Of a stretch of DNA of 64,000 nucleotides, positions 44,669 through 57,646 are shown piece after piece. The notes under the pieces were generated by a model. That model did no database searches and was not told the DNA's origin. It saw nothing but the letters and a program-made list of their open reading frames with translations. The DNA is from Dendrophyllia cribrosa (lineage: Eukaryota; Cnidaria; Anthozoa; Scleractinia; Dendrophylliidae). The DNA lies in the NCBI GenBank assembly GCA_024195265.1, contig JAJLRJ010000010.1:17766693-17830692 (forward strand), read 5' to 3'. Position 1 is the first letter of the stretch; each line of letters opens with the position of its first letter. The position numbers were made by a program, and so were the translations under genes.

Positions 44669-47600
44669 AATAAGCGAAAAGAAATTTTACTATTTTGGCA
44701 GAACAGTGTCATCAGTATTCGCTTACGAAATGAGTATGTAGGAAGTGCGACGACTGATACCGAAGGTAACCGAAATATTCACGATGAGGCTGCGTAATGT
44801 TTCTGCATCAATAATTGCACCTTAGGAGTCAACAGATGACTCAAAAGTTATGACCAATAAACAATTTATTTCTCCATTTCACAACAATTTATTTCTCCAT
44901 CTCACAACCAGTAACTAAGCAAATGCAACTAAGTTCAGAAGCCCAAAATATACGGGGCGGTTATAACGCACGCAATTTGCTTTGAGATAAACGCCACGAT
45001 TGACACTGCTTCTCAAACAAACAAAAGCAACGTTGATTTCAAACTAAACTGTAATCTACTTCAATCATTGCCATCCTGAACATTATCTCCAAACAATTCC
45101 TGTTGATTTGCTCTATAGAATCTTTTTATCCAACTAAGTTGTATATTTTGTGGCATTTGGCGATATAACGTAGAAATAAACGAAGAGAAATTTTACTATT
45201 TCAGCGGACCAGTGTCATCAGTATTCGTTTATGAAATGAGTATATACCAAATGCGACGACTGATACCGAAGATACCCAAAATATTCACGATGAGGCTGCG
45301 TAATGTTCAAAAATTGCACCTTAGCAGTCAACAGATGACTCAAAAGTTATGACCAATAAACAACTTATTTCTGAATTTCACAAAAATTTATTTCTCCATC
45401 TCACAAACAGTAACTAAGCAAATGCAACTAAGTTAAGAAGCCCAAAATATACGGGGCGCTTATAACACACGCATTTTGCTTTGAGATAAACGCCACGATT
45501 GCCACTGATTCTCAAACAAACAAAAGCAACGTTGATTTCAAACTAAACTGTAATCCACTTCAATCGTTGCCATCCCGCACATTATCTCCAAACAATTTCT
45601 TTTGTTTGCTCCATATAATCTTTTTATCCAACTAAGTTGTATATTTTGTGGCATTTGGCGATATAACGTGGAAATAAGCAAAGAGAAATTTTATTATTTT
45701 GGCGAAACAGTGTCATCAGTATTCGTTTATGAAATGAGTATATACGAAGTGCGACGACTGATACCGAAGATACCCGAAATATTCACGACGAGGCTGCGTA
45801 ATGTTTCTGCATCAATAATTGCGGTAGGTTCTTGTTACGGATGGTGTGATCACCAAATAACGTAAAACAAAAGATTCAAAAGACACAGAACAATACTCAC
45901 ACCACAACACAAAATCTAACCAACAATGGCTTCAGCAACACCAACAAACACTCATAATTGCACTTTAGGAAATATTCACGCAGAGGCTGCGTAATGTTTC
46001 TGCATCAATAATTGTACCTTAGGAGTCAACAAATGACTCAAAAGTTATGACCAATAAACAATTTATTTCTCCATCTCACAAACATTAACTAAGCAAATGC
46101 AACTAAGTTAGGAAGCTCAAAATAACGGAGCGGTTATAACGCACGCATTTTGGTTTGAGATAAACGCCACGATTGACAGTGCTTCTCAAACAAACAAAAG
46201 CAACATTGATTTCAATCTAAACTGTAATCCACTTCAATCCTTGCAATCCTGCACTTTGTCTCCAACCAATTCCTTTTCTTTTGCTCTATAGAATCTTTTT
46301 ATACAACTTAGTTGTATATTTTGTGGCATTTGGCGATATAACGCAAAAATAAGCGAAGAGAAATTTTACTATTTTGGCGGACCACTGTCATCAGTATTCG
46401 TTTATGAAATTAGTATATACCAAATGCGACGACCGATACCGAAGATACTCGAAATATTCACGATGAGGCTGCGTTATGATTCTGCATAAATAATTGCACC
46501 TTACGAGCCACCAAATGACTCAAAAGTTATGACCAATAAACAATTTATTCCTCAATCTCACAAACATTAACTAAGCAAATGCAACTAAGTTAGGAAGCTC
46601 AAAATAACGGAGCGGTTATAACGCACGCATTTTGGTTTGAGATAAACGCCACGATTGACAGTGCTTCTCAAACAAACAAAAGCAACGTTGATTTCAATCT
46701 AAACTGTAATCCACTTCAATCCTTGCAATCCTGCACTTCAATTACCAAACAATTCCTTTTGTTTTGCTCTATAGAATCTTTTTATCCAACTTAGTTGTAT
46801 ATTTTGTGGCATTTGGCGATATAACGTAAAAATAAGTGAAGAGAAATTTTACTATTTTGGCGGAACAGTGTCATCAGTTTTCGTTTATGAAATGAGTATT
46901 TACGAAATGCGACGACTGATACCGAAGATACCCAAAATATTCACGATGAGGCTGCGTAATGTTCAAAAATTGCACCATAGGAGTCAAAAGATGACTCAAA
47001 AGTTATGACCAATAAACAATTTATTTCTCCATTTCACAACAATTTATTTCTCCATCTCACAAACAGTAACTAAGCAAATGCAACTAAGTTAAGAAGCGCA
47101 AAATATACGGGGCGGTGATAACGCACGCATTTTGCTTTGAGATAAACGCCACGATTGACACTGATTCTGAAACAAACAAAAGCAACGTTGATTTCAAACT
47201 AAACTGTAATCCACTTCAATCGTTGCCATCCCGCACATTATCTCTAAACAATTCCTTTTGTTTTGCTCTATAGAATCTTTTTATCCAACTAAGTTGTATA
47301 TTTTGTGGCATTTGGCGATATAACGTGGAAATAAGCAAAGAGAAATTTTATTATGTTGGCGAAACAGTGTCATCAGTATTCGTTTATGAAATGAGTATAT
47401 ACGAAGTGCAACGACTGATCCAAAGATACCCGAAATATTCACGATGAGGCTGCCTAATGTTTCTGCATCAATAATTAAAGTGGCTTCTTCCTGTTACCGA
47501 TGGTGTGATCACCAAATAACGTAAAACAAAAGATTCAAAAGACACAGAACAATACTCACACCACAACACAAAATCTAACCAACAATGGCTTCAGCAACAC

Positions 47601-50600
47601 CAACAAACACCCATAATTGCACTTTACGAAATATTCACGCTGAGGCTGCGTAATGTTTCTGCATCAATAATTGCACCTTAGGAGTCAACAAATGACTCAA
47701 AAGTTATGACCAATAAACAATTTATTTCCCCATCTCACAAACATTAACTAAGCAAATGCAACTAAGTTAGGAAGCTCAAAATAACGGAGCGGTTATAACG
47801 CATGCATTTTGGTTTGAGATTAACGCCACGATTGACAGTGCTTCTCAAACAAACAAAAGCAACGTTGATTTCAAACTTTACTGTAATCCACTTCAATCGT
47901 TGCCATCCTGCACTTTATCTCCAAACAATTCCTTTTGTTTTGCTCTATAGAATCTTTTTATCCAACTTAGTTGTATATTTTGTGGCATTTGGTGATATAA
48001 CGTAGAAATAAGCGAAGAGAAATTTTACTATTTTAGCGGACCAGTGTCATCAGTATTCGTTTATGAAATGAGTATATACCAAATGCGACGACTGATACCG
48101 AAGATACCCAAAATATTCACGATGAGGCTGCGTAATGTTCAAAAATTGCACCTTAGGAGTCAACAGATGACTCAAAAGTTATGACCAATAAACAATTTAT
48201 TTCTCCATTTCACAACAATTTATTTCTCTATCTCACAAACAGTAACTGAGCAAATGCAACTAAGTTAAGAAGCCCAAAATATACGGGGCGGTTATAACGC
48301 ACGCATTTTGCTTTGCGATAAACGCCTCGATTGACACTGATTCTCAAACAAACAAAAGCAACGTTGATTTCAAACTAAACTGTAATCCACTTCAATCGTT
48401 GCCATCCCGCACATTATCTCCAAACAATTCCTTTTGATTTGCTCTATAGAATCTTTTTATCCAAGTAAGTTGTACATTTTGCGGCATTTGGCGATATAAC
48501 GTGGAAATAAGCAAAGAGAAATTTTATTATTTTGTTGAAACAGTGTCATCAGTATTAGTTTATGAAATGAGTATATACGAAGTGCGACGACTGATACCGA
48601 AGATACCCGAAATATTCACGATGAGGCTGCGTAATGTTTCTGCATCAATAATTGCGGTAGCTTCTTGGTGTTGCGGATGGTGTGATCACCAAATAACGTA
48701 AAACTAAAGATTCAAAAGACACAGAACAATACTTACACCACAACACAAAATCTAACCAACAATGGCTTCAGCAACACCAACGAACACCCATAATTGCACC
48801 TTAGGAAATATTCACGCTGAGGCTGCGTAATGTTTCTGCATCAATAACTGCACATTAGGAGTCAACAAATGACCCAAAAGTTATGACCAATAAACAATTT
48901 ATTTCTCCATCTCACAAACATTAACTAAGCAAATGCAACTAAGTTAGGAAGCTCAAAATGACGGAGCGGTTATAACGCATGCATTTTGGTTTGAGATTAA
49001 CGCCACGATTGACAGTGCTTCTCAAACAAACAAAAGCAACGTTGATTTCAAACTTAACTATAATCCACTTCAATCGTTGCCATCCTGCACTTTATCTCCA
49101 AAAAATTCCTTTTGTTTTGCTCTATAGAATCTTTTTATCCAACTTAGTTGTATATTTTGTGGCATTTGGCGATATAACGTGGAAATAAGCGAAGAGAAAT
49201 TTTACTATTTTAGCCATAGTTTACCCCTCTATTAACTATGTTTTAGCGGACCAGTGTCATCAGTATTTGTTTATGAAATGAGTATATACCAAATGCGACG
49301 ACTGATACCGAAGATACCCAAAATATTCACGATGAGGCTGCGTAATGTTTGTGCATCGATAATTGCACCTTAGGAGTCAACAGATGACTCAAAAGTTATG
49401 ACCAATAAACAATTTATTTCTCCACCTCACAAAGAGTAACTAAGCAAATGCAACTAAGTTAAGAAGCCCAAAATATACGGGGCGGTTAAAACGCACGCAA
49501 TTTGCTTTGAGATAAACGCCACGATTGACACTGCTTCTCAAACAAACAAAAGCAACGTTGATTTCAAACTAAACTGTAATCCACTTCAATCGTTGCCATC
49601 CCGCACATTATCTCCAAACAATTCCTTTTGATTTGCTCTATAGAATCTTTTTATCCAAGTAAGTTGTACATTTTGTGGCATTTGGCGATATAACGTGGAA
49701 ATAAGCAAAGAGAAATTTTACTATTTTGGCGGATCAGCGTCATCAGTATTCGCTTATGAAATGAGTATATGCGAAGTGCGACGACTCATACCGAAGATAC
49801 CCGAAATATTCACGATGATGCTGCGTTAAGATTCTGCATCAATAATTGCACCTTACGAGCCAACAGATGACTCCAAAGTTATGATCAATAAACAATTTAT
49901 TTCTCCATCTCACAAACGTTAACCATGCAAATGCAACTAAGTTAAGAAGCACAAAATATACCGGGCGGTTAAAACGCACGCATTTTGCTTTGAGATAAAC
50001 GCCATGATTGAAACTGCTTCACAAACAAACAAAAGCAACGTTGATTTCAAACTAAACTGTAATCCACTTCAATCGTTGCCATCCTGCACTTTATTTCCAA
50101 ACAATTCCCATTGTTTTGCTCTATAGAATCTTTTTATCCATCTTAGTTGTATATTTTGTGGCATTTGGCGATATAACGTAGAAATAAGCGAAGAGAAATT
50201 TTACTATTTTGGCAGAACAGTGTCATCAGTATTCATTTATGAAATGAGTATGTAGGAAGTGCGACGACTGATACCGAAGGTAACCGAAATATTCACGATG
50301 AGGCTGCGTAATGTTTCTGCATCAATAATTGCACCTTAAAAGCCAACAGATGACTCTAACGTTATGACCAATAAACAATTTATTTCTACATGTCACAACA
50401 ATTTATTTCTCCATCTCACAAACAGTAACTAAGCAAATGCAACTAAGTTAAGAAGCGCAAAATATACGGGGCGATTATAACGCACGCATTTTGCTTTGAG
50501 ATAAACGCCACGATTGACACTGCTTCTCAAACAAACAAAAGCAACGTTGATTTCAAACTATACTGTAATCCACTTCAATCGTAGCCATACCGCACTTTAT

Positions 50601-51044
50601 CTCCAAACAACTCCTTCTGTTTTGCTCTAAAGAATCCTTTTATCCAACTAACTTGTATATTTTGTGGCATTTGGCGATATAACGTGATAATAAGCGAAGA
50701 GAAATTTTACTATTTTGGCGAAACAGTGTCATCAGTTCAAAGGGGACAAACTTCAAATAAATGTGAAAAATTAAGAGAAAACAAACAATACATTATGTTT
50801 ATGCGTCGTTCGAAAAGATTTCTTCCTCAGTGTATAAAGGCTATAAAACCCAAGCACAAGGCATCAACCAACCTGCGATCAGGCTCTCTTTTTCTCCGGG
50901 ATCTTCCCCAACTTTCGCGCGAAGTTGCTAAGAATACAGTTGAAGCGGCCATTACTTTCATCGAGTATGCAGAAAGTCAAAAGTAGATCGTCGCAGAGGT
51001 AAATCAATTTCATAGTTCTCAAATTAATATCTTTGTGTTTGATC

Positions 51045-51155
51045 TAGGGTTACGGTTAGGGCTAAGGTTAAACTTACGGTTAGGACAAGGGTTAGGTCTA
51101 GAGTTAAGGTGAGGGTTAGGGCTAGGTTCTAAGGTTAGGGGTTCGGGTTAGTGCG
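51045..51155 (+). repeat. Degenerate telomere-like GGTTAG repeats, left arm
   Basis: Irregular GGGTTAGGG and AAGGTTA units; the counterpart is at 63345-63460 in reverse orientation. Too degenerate for a functional telomere. Confidence 0.7.
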
Positions 51156-52708
51156 GTAAGTCTACGGTAACACACTAAAGCAATTAAGGAAGAGCGTTTT
51201 ACGTTTAACCTTAAAAAACAGTTTTCCAGATTGTTCAAGATCTGCCAGTGGTTGAAAATATAACAAACTTTGCCCGTTTTCCCGCTAGAAGTATCGCCTA
51301 TTTAGAAAAAATCTTTTCGAATGATGTACTGGAATGCTGATAAGCAAGTGTCATCAATGAGAGACTAAAATGAAAAATAGTCCGCAACTTATTTTCATTT
51401 TGTTGAATAACTAAAGTGCTCATTTGTGTTATGCCGAGTTCTACAAAGCATTGCGGCACATTTAAATTCTTAAATTCTTCTTTTACAATCATTCCCGAAA
51501 ATGGTTATGGACATGTTAATCTCTTTCCATAGGTTATTTCAAATTTGACTTCCGATTCGGTCGACGGGGAGCAAACTCAATCACAGGTCCATGAAATCCT
51601 AAACGCATTGCTGACCTTTCCAGGCCCAGTCGTATCATTGGCAGTTTTATGTTTGGCTACCAAGGAGGAAAAGTCAACAGAACTTTAACAACTATGAATA
51701 AATTATGACGGCGTAGACGCATAGACGCGTAGACGCGTATCCACTTTTCCACTTAACTTTCACAACTATGAATAAATCATGACGGCGTAGACGCGTAGCC
51801 TGCTGCATGGTGTAGCTAGAGATGCGGGGTATTCTGCAATCGCTCCAAAAAATTTATTCAAATCTCCATAAGTTTATGTTTAAAAGCAAAACGCGAACCA
51901 TTTATAGCTCATCGAGGCCGAGATGTCTCCGATGAAAGAAATCAAAACAACTGAATTTAATTGAGCGCGTTTTATAAGCAATTCTCCAAAACTTGCGAGA
52001 ACACAAAGAAAAAGTCAATCACAGATTGATATCAACATAAATTCACATCGAAAAATGTATTTTGTTTTACCTTTAAGTCCCTCCACTGCTTGGAAATTTT
52101 TTTATCTCCGCTTCTTCAGTTCTGAAACCCGAAGTGACAAACACTGCTCCCGCATTGCTCCCATCCTCGCAGCAAGATTTTATCCCTGAAAGCTCTTCTT
52201 TTTCCACTATAGCGGCTTCTGAGTATCCCTTAATTAGTATACCTGTCTTGAGTAGCAAACCGCGAAAACATGCAGGAGAATAATGACTTTAATTTAAACG
52301 GTTAAATTCTCCGCTAAACACAACAGTGTTTTCCCAGGTGACGTGAAATTGCAAAGATCAAGGATGTTGTGTGGCGTCATACGCGCATGTTTTACGACGG
52401 TATACGCGCCCGCGAGTTAGCCCTGCGCGTACGCCGTGCACACAACGCGCCCGCGAAACATTCCGCTAGCCATGACCATGAAAAATGACGGACATGGGTT
52501 CTATGGTTCTCTGGTTCTATGAGTATGGGGCTCCGTGCGGGCCTTCGGCCCGCAGAGCTCCGCTATAAATATTTAAAGTGTTTTTCAGTTAAATACACTA
52601 TAATAAGGGATACATGAAGTACATACCTAGAATTGCCACGAAACGCTGCTGATAAATGTTTTGATTATTTGCGACCCAAACATGAGTTGAAACTGCAGCA
52701 GCTCAATT

Positions 52709-52790
52709 AATAGGCCATTTCCGAGTTACGTTACGCCTCGTTGTCAAAGCGAGGCTAGGTGCACAACCTTTCATATGAAAATGAGTTTTC

Positions 52791-52821
<31 letters not shown>

Positions 52822-52886
52822 TGAAAGGTTTCGCACCTAGCCTCGCTTTGAAAGAGAGGCTAAAGGCAACTCGGAAATGGCCTATT
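52709..52886. mobile_element. MITE of the GGCCATTTCCGAGTT family, left arm
   Basis: Ends AATAGGCCATTTCCGAGTT / AACTCGGAAATGGCCTATT, with a central palindrome CATATGAAAATGAGTTTTCA and its mirror. It lies about 40 bp from the tRNA-Thr gene. Confidence 0.85.
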
Positions 52887-52925
52887 GTGTAAAGACAGCA
52901 TAATTGTAACAACTGAAAAATAGTC

Positions 52926-52999
52926 AGGCACCGATGGGATTTGAACCCATGACCTCCTGTTTACAAGACAGGCGCTCTAACCAACTGAGCTACGGCGCC
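52926..52999 (-). tRNA. tRNA-Thr (TGT), left arm
   Basis: Full cloverleaf: acceptor GGCGCCG / CGGTGCC with discriminator T, box A TAGCTCAGTTGG, anticodon loop CTTGTAA, box B GGTTCAAATCC. No intron. A T5 run follows on the minus strand as Pol III terminator. Identical in the coding part to the copy in the right arm. Confidence 0.97.
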
Positions 53000-54303
53000 T
53001 CTGGCTGCAGAAAACATTTAGATATTTAACGACTTCAATGTATGAACAAACTCCTGTAATGTTTTATAAGTGTTATATTTCAAAAACCAGCAAAAGTAGG
53101 TTTTTGCATGGTCAGCTATACCCTGGTCTAGAGGGTACTAGGGTACTAATGCGGCACGTTTTCCTGAGAAGTCGCGACCGCCCGAAGGCAGCTCGAAGGC
53201 CGCCGAATAGAAGACAGCCTGTCACCGGACAAATGTCCGCTAAATTTGGTATTTTGACAGGTAAAAGTTTAACCTGGCCTGACAAACAGACTGGGTAGTT
53301 CTGCTACAATTCAGACAGAAAATCTTTTCTCTCTGTGAAACATGGAAAACTCCCCATAGTTATCTTTGAACACCAAGCACTTTTCAGTAAAGACGAACCA
53401 TCTGGAACAAAATTGTCCGACCAGACTGACTTCTTGTTAGTTCAGTATTGTCCACGAACTGACAAATTACTTGCTTAGAAAAGAAAATTATTTGAATGCT
53501 TGCAATGACTTTACCTGAAAGTGTTTTAACGTCATTTTCCAACCCAAGAATCGAAATCGAAGACAAATTTGCCTCAAGCCTGGTAAAGACGAGGCTACAC
53601 TTTGAAGTATACTGCTTTGCTCATGATGTAAAGGCCCCGAAGATGATGTAAAGCTCGTGTACCGGGGTCATAGCTTTCTATGTTCGATCTCAAAATTAGC
53701 AGTGGATCTTGAAGGAGTCCAGCGAGGCCTGCATGCAGCGATAACATAAATAACAGCAATAAGAAAAGTACAAATAGGACGAAATAGTTTGAGGCAGATC
53801 TAAGAATGGTGTAACTAAAACATATCAAAATAGAATCAGTAGACATGACAAAGATGACTACATTGTGACCATAAACTCTTCATATTCTCTCTGTGTCGCG
53901 ATTTATCTTGCTGTCGCTTCTACTAAATTTTCACTGAACCTAGTCAGACTCGTCAAAACTACTTCTTTGATATTTTCAAGAGAAAATAATTGGATTATTA
54001 TAATCTCTTGTATTTTTATATTAATTACCATTTTTAGTTAATAAGCCAGTGTATTTTTTGAAAACGTTCACCGAACGTGTGTGAAAAATTTCTTGGAGCC
54101 GTTAGTTAAATTAAGGCTTTGTTTTATTTTTTTAGTATTGCTTTTGTGATTTTTTACTCTAATATTACAAATCAGGTGCCATCTTGCTGCATGAACGTAA
54201 TGTTAACGAATTGAAGCTCTTGAGCGATACTTTCCTGTGGCACTGTTTTTTTAACAGTTATTTATAAGACAGCATTTTCGGATTATTCTGCAATTTTTAA
54301 ATT

Positions 54304-54883
54304 ACGTCGGATATACGACGCGTCATTTGTTTCAACGCATTGCTGATCATCGATACTTATACCATGCGCGATTTAGGGGTAACACTTATTCTTTTGTTAA
54401 AACAATAGAATATTAGAGCACAAAAGAACGACAATACAATAGAATACAATACCATAGAATATATTAGAATACATAATTTTACCTAATACAATGAATGTGT
54501 ACAATCTACAATAGAGCTAACATCCTAAATCGGGCATCATATGTCGATACTCTGCCATTGGTCGCCACCTGAGAGATACCCATGGGAACATTGACTTACT
54601 CAATGAGAGCCAGTTTAGAATGCTTAAAAAATGTAGCACGAAATGGGATTGTCTTGTTTATGAAATGTTGTACATAAGAACAATAAGACCCAATTTAAAC
54701 ACCCAGAGCGACTCCATTAGGGCCAAACTCTTTGTTTGACTTTCAATGCCTTTTAATTTATTCATCTTTTTGCTATATATACTCGATTTCATTATTTCAT
54801 TTTCACTTGATAATGACGTTCTGGAAACGTCGAAACGTCGTGTTATGTTTTATAATATTTTATCGCAGATTTTTATTGTCAAA
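54304..54883 (+). mobile_element. Second Penelope-like fragment, private to the left arm
   Basis: 580-bp insertion bounded by TTTTAAATT on both sides (54295-54303, 54884-54892), absent from the right arm, where the sequence runs through uninterrupted. It contains the C-terminal end of the GIY-YIG part (54566-54739): RHLRDTHGNIDLLNESQFRM, then WDCLVYEMLYIRTIRPNLNT, ending KLFV and a stop. After a short 3' UTR follows TTGATAATGACGTT...GAAACGTC, a hammerhead-like motif. The protein is of a different Penelope lineage from 36959-38422. Confidence 0.82.
54812..54842 (+). ncRNA. Hammerhead-ribozyme-like motif, second Penelope fragment
   Basis: TTGATAA, then stem GACGTT-CTGG-AAACGTC, then GAAACGTC. 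The stem is strong, but the first core box departs from the consensus at more than one base, so activity is doubtful. Confidence 0.4.
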
Positions 54884-56854
54884 TTTTAAATTTGATCAAG
54901 TTTTGTAAAACCTAGTAACTGCTTGCCATTGCACCTCTAGCTTATTACTGTGGTCTTAAATTTCACTTTGTCATCTTCGTTTCTCCTCTTCCAACCTTCC
55001 CTTAGAAACGTCAGACGCGTAACTGCTATATACTAATAAACCATTACATGCAAATGGGAAGTGGAACAGACAAACGATTTTGTAAGATTTTTTCTTTGTT
55101 AGAATAGTGTCCTGCAAGGAGGTGAAAGAATACGATGGAAGGGCGCGCGAAATATCGCCCTTTCGGTGGGGTGTTACTCAGTGCCTGTTTAAAAATCCAA
55201 CAATTAAACCCTCCACATCTCTCTTTCCAAAAATACGCCAAAAGTTCATATAATCTGTGATTTTTTAATATATGTAATTTTGTCGCCTTTATTATATTGA
55301 TTGACCTTGCACGATTATTCAGTGGCTTCGAATCAAATTTTAAAGTCTATTCGCATGTGCATACAAAAAAACAAAGTGGTGGATGTTGAAGGAGTTGATA
55401 GTAACATATCCTCTTTAATTAGCTGATTAGCTGGTGGTATAAAACCTGTTGTAGTTTGGATGATTATTGGCTATCTTTATCAATCTTGCTCTTTACCTCA
55501 ACCAAAACAAAATACTATTTATTCTGTTCCAGGCGTTCAGATAGTGGGGAGTGAAGGATAGGCGCCGCCCGAAGGAAATATATTGCGAGTGCTGACGGAG
55601 GGGGATAGTCTTCCCTCGTTTTACCCGCTCGTTCACGCGCCGTGCTAAATATTCTTCGCTATTGATTTAATTTCTCTCCAACTGACTATTTCAAAGCGTT
55701 CTGTGTGAGTCAAATGAGTATTGTGAAGGTCTGCGAGTGGTATCTTTTTGAGCTAAGAACTGGAAATAAAGAAACAAGGTTTGTTCTTTCTTAGCCCCGT
55801 TTTAACTTTAATCTCTAAAAGGCCAGCCACGTACTTGCACAGCTGTCAATCAAAATCTGCTTCTTTTAAGATTCTGGAGAAAACTTTTTTTATTTCAAGC
55901 GTAGAGCACGCAAAAGTCGTTACTTCCTTTCCTAATATTGATTTATTCTGTATGATTTCGATGTAATTTTCAAATCCTTTAGCAAATACTGTAGTTTCCA
56001 CCTCAATCAATTAACGATATTTTTTTCAATGAATATGTATTTATGCCGATACACTGTTTTGATCGTAATGTGGGAGCTCTGTGTGGAGTCGCACTAGTTT
56101 GCTGAAGATGATAAACACGTACACCAGAGAAAGCACTTTTAAGTTGGAGTTTTACGGCCACTGTTTTCAAGTGGCGTTTTTTATTATGGGATAAAAGCGC
56201 ATTAACAAAAACGTTACTAAAATTATCATGTTCAGCAAAGGTGGGGCGAAAAAGACGCCACCCTGTCTAGATTATGACACTATGCAGCATAAAAGTGCAT
56301 CCAACCGATGACATCGTGGGAGTGGAGGGTGGGAAAAAGTATTCTACCCAAGAGATCTAATCGCTGTGATGGTGGAAAGCAAGAGGGAAATACTGTATTA
56401 AATGATCACTCTTTATACTCGCACGAGAATACACGCAATGCACTGTGATTGGTTGTTATTGTCATAAACCACCATCGGATGCACAAATATGCGCAAAGAC
56501 TACACAAGACCATTGTATAGACATAAATAATGCTTGGTTTTTAGTTTATAAGCGGGCTTATTTGTTCAACTTTACTGAGTCGGAAGCGAAAAACATATTC
56601 AATTATCGACGTCGCAATGAAGTAACAGAGAAAGCCATAACGTTATTAACGAACATCAATTGCATCAAAATTAATTCGACAAAGTCAGCCGTTGCGAAAC
56701 AAATTACTAAATTAAAGAAGAGTACTGAAAAAAATGTCTAACAGAGCTGCCGGAATTTTTCGCAAGAAATGACGCATCCCTTGAACATGTCCCAAGTTAA
56801 TGTCCTTTTCGTCTAAGAATTATCACGATGAGGAAAAAAAAAAAAACAGCCTTT

Positions 56855-56926
56855 CTCCCCGGCGGGGAATCGAACCCCGGTCTCCCGCGTGACAGGCGGG
56901 GATACTCACCACTATACTACCGAGGA
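56855..56926 (-). tRNA. tRNA-Asp (GTC)
   Basis: 72 nt: acceptor TCCTCGG / CCGGGGA with discriminator G, box A TAGTATAGTGG, anticodon loop CTGTCAC, T arm CCGGGGTTCGATTCCCCG. A long T run follows on the minus strand. Confidence 0.96.
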
Positions 56927-57324
56927 TTTCAGGTCAGAAGTTAAGCCTTTTTAAGTAGTCCAGCTTTATGAATTACGAGTAAAAACAGCAGTTGGACTGA
57001 TTGCAGTCATGCGCGTAGAGTTCGCACATGCATGGATCTTCCAATCAATGAGTACAATTGCGTTTCTACATCATGTATCCCTTATAATAAGGAATGCGTG
57101 AAAAGCCATAACGTTATTAACGAACATCAATTGCATCAAAATTAATTCGACAAAGTCAGCCGTTGCGAAACAAATTACTAAATTAAGGAAGAGTAGTACT
57201 GAAAAAAATGTCTAACAGAGCTCCCGAAATTTTACACGAGAAATAACGCAACCCCTTAAACATGTCCCAAGTTAATGTCCTATTCGTCTAAGAATTATCA
57301 CGATGAGGAAAAAAAACAGCCTTT

Positions 57325-57383
57325 CTCCCCGGCGGGGTCTCCCGCGTGACAGGCGGGGATACTTACCACTATACTACCGAGGA
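57325..57383 (-). pseudogene. tRNA-Asp pseudogene, T arm deleted
   Basis: 59 nt instead of 72. Acceptor, D arm and anticodon arm are kept, but 13 bases covering most of the T arm, including box B, are missing between GGCGGGG and TCTCCCGC. Without box B, Pol III transcription and folding should fail. Confidence 0.92.
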
Positions 57384-57646
57384 TTTCAGGTAAGAAGTTG
57401 AGGCTTTTTTCAGGAGTCCAGCTTTATTGAATTACGAGTAAAAACAGTAGTTGGACTGATTGCAGTCATGCAGCGTAGAGCTCCCACATGTATGAATCTT
57501 CCAATCAATGAGTAAAATTGCATTTCTACTTCATGTATCCCTTATAAAAGTGTATTTCAGTTAAATACACTATAATAAGAGATACATGAAGTACATACCT
57601 AGAATTGCAACGAAACACCGCTGATAAATATATTGTAGTATTTAGC

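Larger units (their letters stand above)
41340..50735 (+). repeat. Satellite array, 480-680-bp monomers
   Basis: About fifteen monomers, each with GCAAATGCAACTAAGT, ATAAACGCCACGATTGACA, TTTTGTGGCATTTGGCGATA, GTGTCATCAGTATTCGTTTA and GAGGCTGCGTAATGTTTCTG in that order. Anchors of GCAAATGCAACTAAG lie near 41357, 41831, 42318, 44033, 44919, 45418, 46096, 46576, 47077, 47752, 48250, 48929, 49445, 49927 and 50430. Three intervals are longer (about 675-680) because of an extra block of about 180 bp with a GTGTGATCACCAAATAACGT segment. Short open frames recur from monomer to monomer but are not conserved in length; no gene is inferred. The array stops abruptly inside a monomer at 50735. Confidence 0.92.
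50736..55655. repeat. Left arm of giant palindrome
   Basis: Matches the reverse complement of 57640-63757 along its length, joined at the same satellite position on both sides. It includes tRNA-Thr, an AATAGGCC MITE, telomere-like repeats and several short open frames that are kept in the other arm (for example 53595-53846 minus against 59040-59291 plus, 83 codons with a hydrophobic stretch). This arm alone carries the Penelope fragment 54304-54883, and it has lost about 50 bp at its inner end. Confidence 0.9.
56631..57549. repeat. Tandem duplication of about 460 bp containing tRNA-Asp
   Basis: AAAGCCATAACGTTATTAAC starts both copies (56631 and 57102), and both run through the tRNA-Asp region to a TCATGTATCCCTTATAA segment. 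They differ by scattered substitutions, short indels, and a 13-base deletion in the second tRNA. Confidence 0.85.
55656..57639. other. Spacer of the palindrome
   Basis: Unpaired centre of about 2 kb. It has a tandem duplication (56631-57088 and 57102-57549), each half with a tRNA-Asp copy and a TCATGTATCCCTTATAA segment. No protein gene is recognised; the open frame 56445-56741 has no family features. Confidence 0.6.

Noticed and set aside
50684..50986. 100-codon open frame at the satellite-palindrome junction
   Set aside because: It begins inside a satellite monomer and continues into arm sequence; the mirrored copy is altered near its start and no family is recognised.
52530..52552. Rho-independent terminator-like hairpin (GCGGGCCTTCGGCCCGC)
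   Set aside because: Bacterial-type terminators have no role in animal nuclear DNA; no T run follows. It is part of the palindrome arm repeat.
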